6,061 bases of DNA from Patescibacteria group bacterium. GTDB lineage: Bacteria > Patescibacteriota > Minisyncoccia > Phycocordibacterales > UBA12079. Under the pieces are notes generated by a model. It was not told where the DNA came from. It worked only from the letters and a program-made list of their open reading frames with translations, and made no database searches. Position numbers and translations under genes: made by a program. The DNA lies in assembly GCA_018894995.1 (NCBI GenBank), contig JAHIOZ010000177.1:1-6061 (forward strand), read 5' to 3'. This document shows positions 4,093-6,061 of this stretch, piece after piece (position 1 is the first letter of the stretch; the number at the start of each line of letters is the position of its first letter).

Positions 4093-6061
4093 AAAACAAC
4101 GGCCTATTCAGCATACTTTTTATAGATGAAATAGGAAAGGAAATCCGGCTCGACGACCTCGCCCGTGGCCGGATGGCCACTCTTATTCACGCCTGGAAGA
4201 CCCGCGATCATGGGGATTTGAACACTCTCTGGGAAACGTTTATGAAACAGGCCCTGGGTTATCTCCAGTTTGTACCTGGAGTGAGCCCCATTTCCCATGG
4301 TGTCTATCCTCTTTTTGAGGACTTCGGTTACAAAAACTGCATAGCCATCTTGTGCCTTATTGATACCACTGCGGACATAAACGAGAAGACCGTGGGGGAA
4401 TTCTGGCCGGCAAAACTGCTGGTCCACCTGAAAAGGCATAAGCTCAACTGGGGAATTCTCACAAACGGAGCCACTTGGCGACTTTACTCCACTAAAACTT
4501 CAAGACCATTTGAGGACTTTGTGGAGCTCCCTCTTGTCGAGGACCTGGAAAGCGGAGACGAACGTGAATACGCCCTTTTTGAGCGGTTCTTTCACAAGGA
4601 CTCCTTTGTTCCCGAGGAAGACTCCGAAGAAAAAGAGGAGTCGAGTAGGGACGAGGCAGCAGGCGTTTACAAGTGCAGGCTTGACCGGGACAAAGAGGCA
4701 TCTGAGGAGATACTGGACAGGTATGTCAAAAAGCCGCTCCTTTATCAGGTGGATGAAGTCCTCCAGTATCTCTGCAACGGCTTTATAGCGGACACCCCCA
4801 AAAAGGGAGAGGAATACACGGAGAAAGAGCGAAAAGAGATCTTTGAAAGCGCGGTCAAGCTCCTTTACCGGTGCCTGTTCTTTTTCTACGCTGAGGCAAG
4901 AAGGCTTTTACCGTCTGAAAAAGATAAGGCGGAGACTTATGAGAAGCATTCCATCCGGTCCTTGTGTAGGGAGTCCCACAAGTTTCAATGGGGAAAACGA
5001 AAGGACCATGACGCTTTTGACCTCTGGCAGCACCTCAAGGGTCTGGTAAACGCAGTAAATGACGGGGACCCCGAGTACGGCATCATGGGGTACAATGGCG
5101 GGCTTTTTGATGATGAGGAAGAGAAATTTCTTGGTGGGCACAAACTTCGGAACGACTTCCTTTCTCGCGCCCTGTACCTCCTGGCCTATGTAGAGCCGCA
5201 AAACGGAAACCCGGATGAAGAGTACGAAATCCCTTACGAAGACCTTGAAGTCAGGCACCTTGGGGAGCTGTACGAAAACATCCTGGAATATAATGTGGTT
5301 ATAGCGGATGCCCCCTTCAATCGCTGGATGACCAAGAAAGGCCCTGTCCTTCGCCTGGGATCCGATGGGAAGCCGTCTCAAGATGCCCGCCTGCTTAAAA
5401 AGATCAAAAAGGGAGACGTCTTTTTCGCCCAAACGGCCCTTGAAAGAAAACAGTCAGGCTCCTATTATACGCCTGAGCCTCTTGTGCGATTCCTGAACGA
5501 AAGAGCCATCATTGATCCTCTGAGGGAGAAGTTCGAAAGCGACTACCGCCGCAGGTTCGACGAATTCCTGGATCAGGCCCGTTCCGGGTACGACGATAGT
5601 GCTCGTCGCGGGGCAGCTCGCTCCGCCCTGGCGTTGATCGAGCGCCTTGTGAGCGAAGAACTTCTCCCTTTTAAGGTTTGCGACCCGGCCATGGGGAGCG
5701 GCCATTTTCTCGTAGATGCTTCTAACCAGATGTCCGGACTTGTTGTTGAGCTTTTAGCGGAAATCCCCGCCATGGAAGGTGCTCTGACCAACACGACGAG
5801 CGATCCGAACTATTGGCGGCGGCTCATCACCCGGCACTGCCTCTACGGGGTGGATCTCAATCCCCTTGCCGTGAACCTGGCCAGGCTGTCCCTTTGGCTC
5901 AACTGTTTTGCAACGGATCACAGATTGACATTCATCGATCACCATCTCCGCCGGGGAAACAGCTTGATAGGTATCCGAACCATCGATCAGCTAAGGGAGA
6001 TCCCTCTGAGGAAAAAGTACGGGAAGAATAAGGAAAAGCCACAACTCACATTCAACTTCGA
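4089..6061 (+). CDS. Eco57I/PglX-like N6-adenine DNA methyltransferase, partial at the 3' end
   Basis: An uninterrupted frame of 657 codons running off the window. It should transfer a methyl group from S-adenosylmethionine to adenine N6 in a specific DNA site. Motif X is SGSYYTPEPLVRFL (456-469), motif I is CDPAMGSGHFLVDA (531-544) and LYGVDLNPLAVNLARLSLWL is 585-604; this X-then-I order is that of gamma-class enzymes. The catalytic NPPY motif is not in the window and should lie just beyond. The N-terminal part has WGILTNGATWRLY (121-133), typical of large type IIG/Eco57I-type methylases, but I see no PD-(D/E)XK nuclease triad before it, so it may be modification-only, like BREX PglX or DISARM DrmMI. 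An acidic linker sits at about 176-190. The ATG overlaps the preceding stop (ATGA); AAGGAGA at 4069-4075 is 13 nt away, so coupling probably matters. Relatives are often about 1,000-1,300 residues, so half may be missing. Confidence 0.88.
   Translation, partial: MKNNGLFSILFIDEIGKEIRLDDLARGRMATLIHAWKTRDHGDLNTLWETFMKQALGYLQFVPGVSPISHGVYPLFEDFGYKNCIAILCLIDTTADINEKTVGEFWPAKLLVHLKRHKLNWGILTNGATWRLYSTKTSRPFEDFVELPLVEDLESGDEREYALFERFFHKDSFVPEEDSEEKEESSRDEAAGVYKCRLDRDKEASEEILDRYVKKPLLYQVDEVLQYLCNGFIADTPKKGEEYTEKERKEIFESAVKLLYRCLFFFYAEARRLLPSEKDKAETYEKHSIRSLCRESHKFQWGKRKDHDAFDLWQHLKGLVNAVNDGDPEYGIMGYNGGLFDDEEEKFLGGHKLRNDFLSRALYLLAYVEPQNGNPDEEYEIPYEDLEVRHLGELYENILEYNVVIADAPFNRWMTKKGPVLRLGSDGKPSQDARLLKKIKKGDVFFAQTALERKQSGSYYTPEPLVRFLNERAIIDPLREKFESDYRRRFDEFLDQARSGYDDSARRGAARSALALIERLVSEELLPFKVCDPAMGSGHFLVDASNQMSGLVVELLAEIPAMEGALTNTTSDPNYWRRLITRHCLYGVDLNPLAVNLARLSLWLNCFATDHRLTFIDHHLRRGNSLIGIRTIDQLREIPLRKKYGKNKEKPQLTFNF

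Noticed and set aside
4165..4180. GTGGCC-GGAT-GGCCAC perfect hairpin near the methyltransferase start
   Set aside because: It falls in a normal coding stretch (Arg-Gly-Arg-Met-Ala region), and a 6-bp palindrome of this kind is common at this GC content.
5296..5340. ADAPFNRW (residues 406-413) as the methyltransferase catalytic motif IV (NPPY)
   Set aside because: It lies before motifs X and I, has DAPF instead of [ND]PP[YF], and gamma-class enzymes carry motif IV after motif I, which is beyond the window here.
4908..5432. A 174-codon open frame on the minus strand opposite the methyltransferase, and others at 5454-5945
   Set aside because: They lie fully inside a well-supported + strand coding region with clear methyltransferase motifs, and their translations show no recognisable domain; they are shadows.
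1..6061. CRISPR arrays, tRNA, rRNA or riboswitches
   Set aside because: No regularly spaced repeats, tRNA-like cloverleaf or conserved RNA motif was seen on reading both strands.

Overview
The window looks like a bacterial accessory region, probably an edge of a defence island. Gene style and the kind of transposase present would fit a Desulfobacterota (deltaproteobacterial) or similar host, but no rRNA, tRNA or housekeeping gene is present to anchor that, so the taxonomic guess is weak. All confidently called genes except one fragment at the left edge lie on the + strand.

Left third (1-1690, AT-rich). The 5' end of a minus-strand gene, probably a ribbon-helix-helix DNA-binding protein, runs off the left edge. 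Next is a complete IS200/REP-associated single-strand transposase (RAYT/Y1 family) gene bracketed by two-part inverted repeats (123-160 and 1225-1262). The two parts have identical 18-nt spacing at both ends, so the element boundaries are visible. An acidic coding remnant follows the right end, and then about 310 bases without a gene.

Middle (1692-2639). Two small genes lie in the same orientation 54 bases apart. The first is a 92-residue GIY-YIG-like protein in which the second signature Tyr position is His. The second is a 204-residue Rossmann-like protein resembling TIR or nucleoside 2-deoxyribosyltransferase-like proteins, with a Glu in an ELG motif. Both families are common in defence islands.

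Right half (2761-6061, clearly more GC-rich). A tight three-gene operon: a DUF4007-type putative DNA-binding protein, a 155-residue protein with a degenerate P-loop-like layout (GTG start), and a large Eco57I/PglX-like N6-adenine DNA methyltransferase that overlaps it by ATGA and runs off the right edge. The methyltransferase shows motif X and motif I. Its N-terminal 'WGILTNG.WRLY' domain, usually linked to type IIG nuclease-methylases, shows no visible PD-(D/E)XK active site. I infer an epigenetic-modification-based anti-phage module of BREX/DISARM-like or phosphorothioation-neighbour style. Its other components (helicase, nuclease, PglZ-like or ATPase) would lie beyond position 6061. The gene set seen does not match a canonical BREX or DISARM order that I can name, so this operon is the best candidate for something undescribed here.
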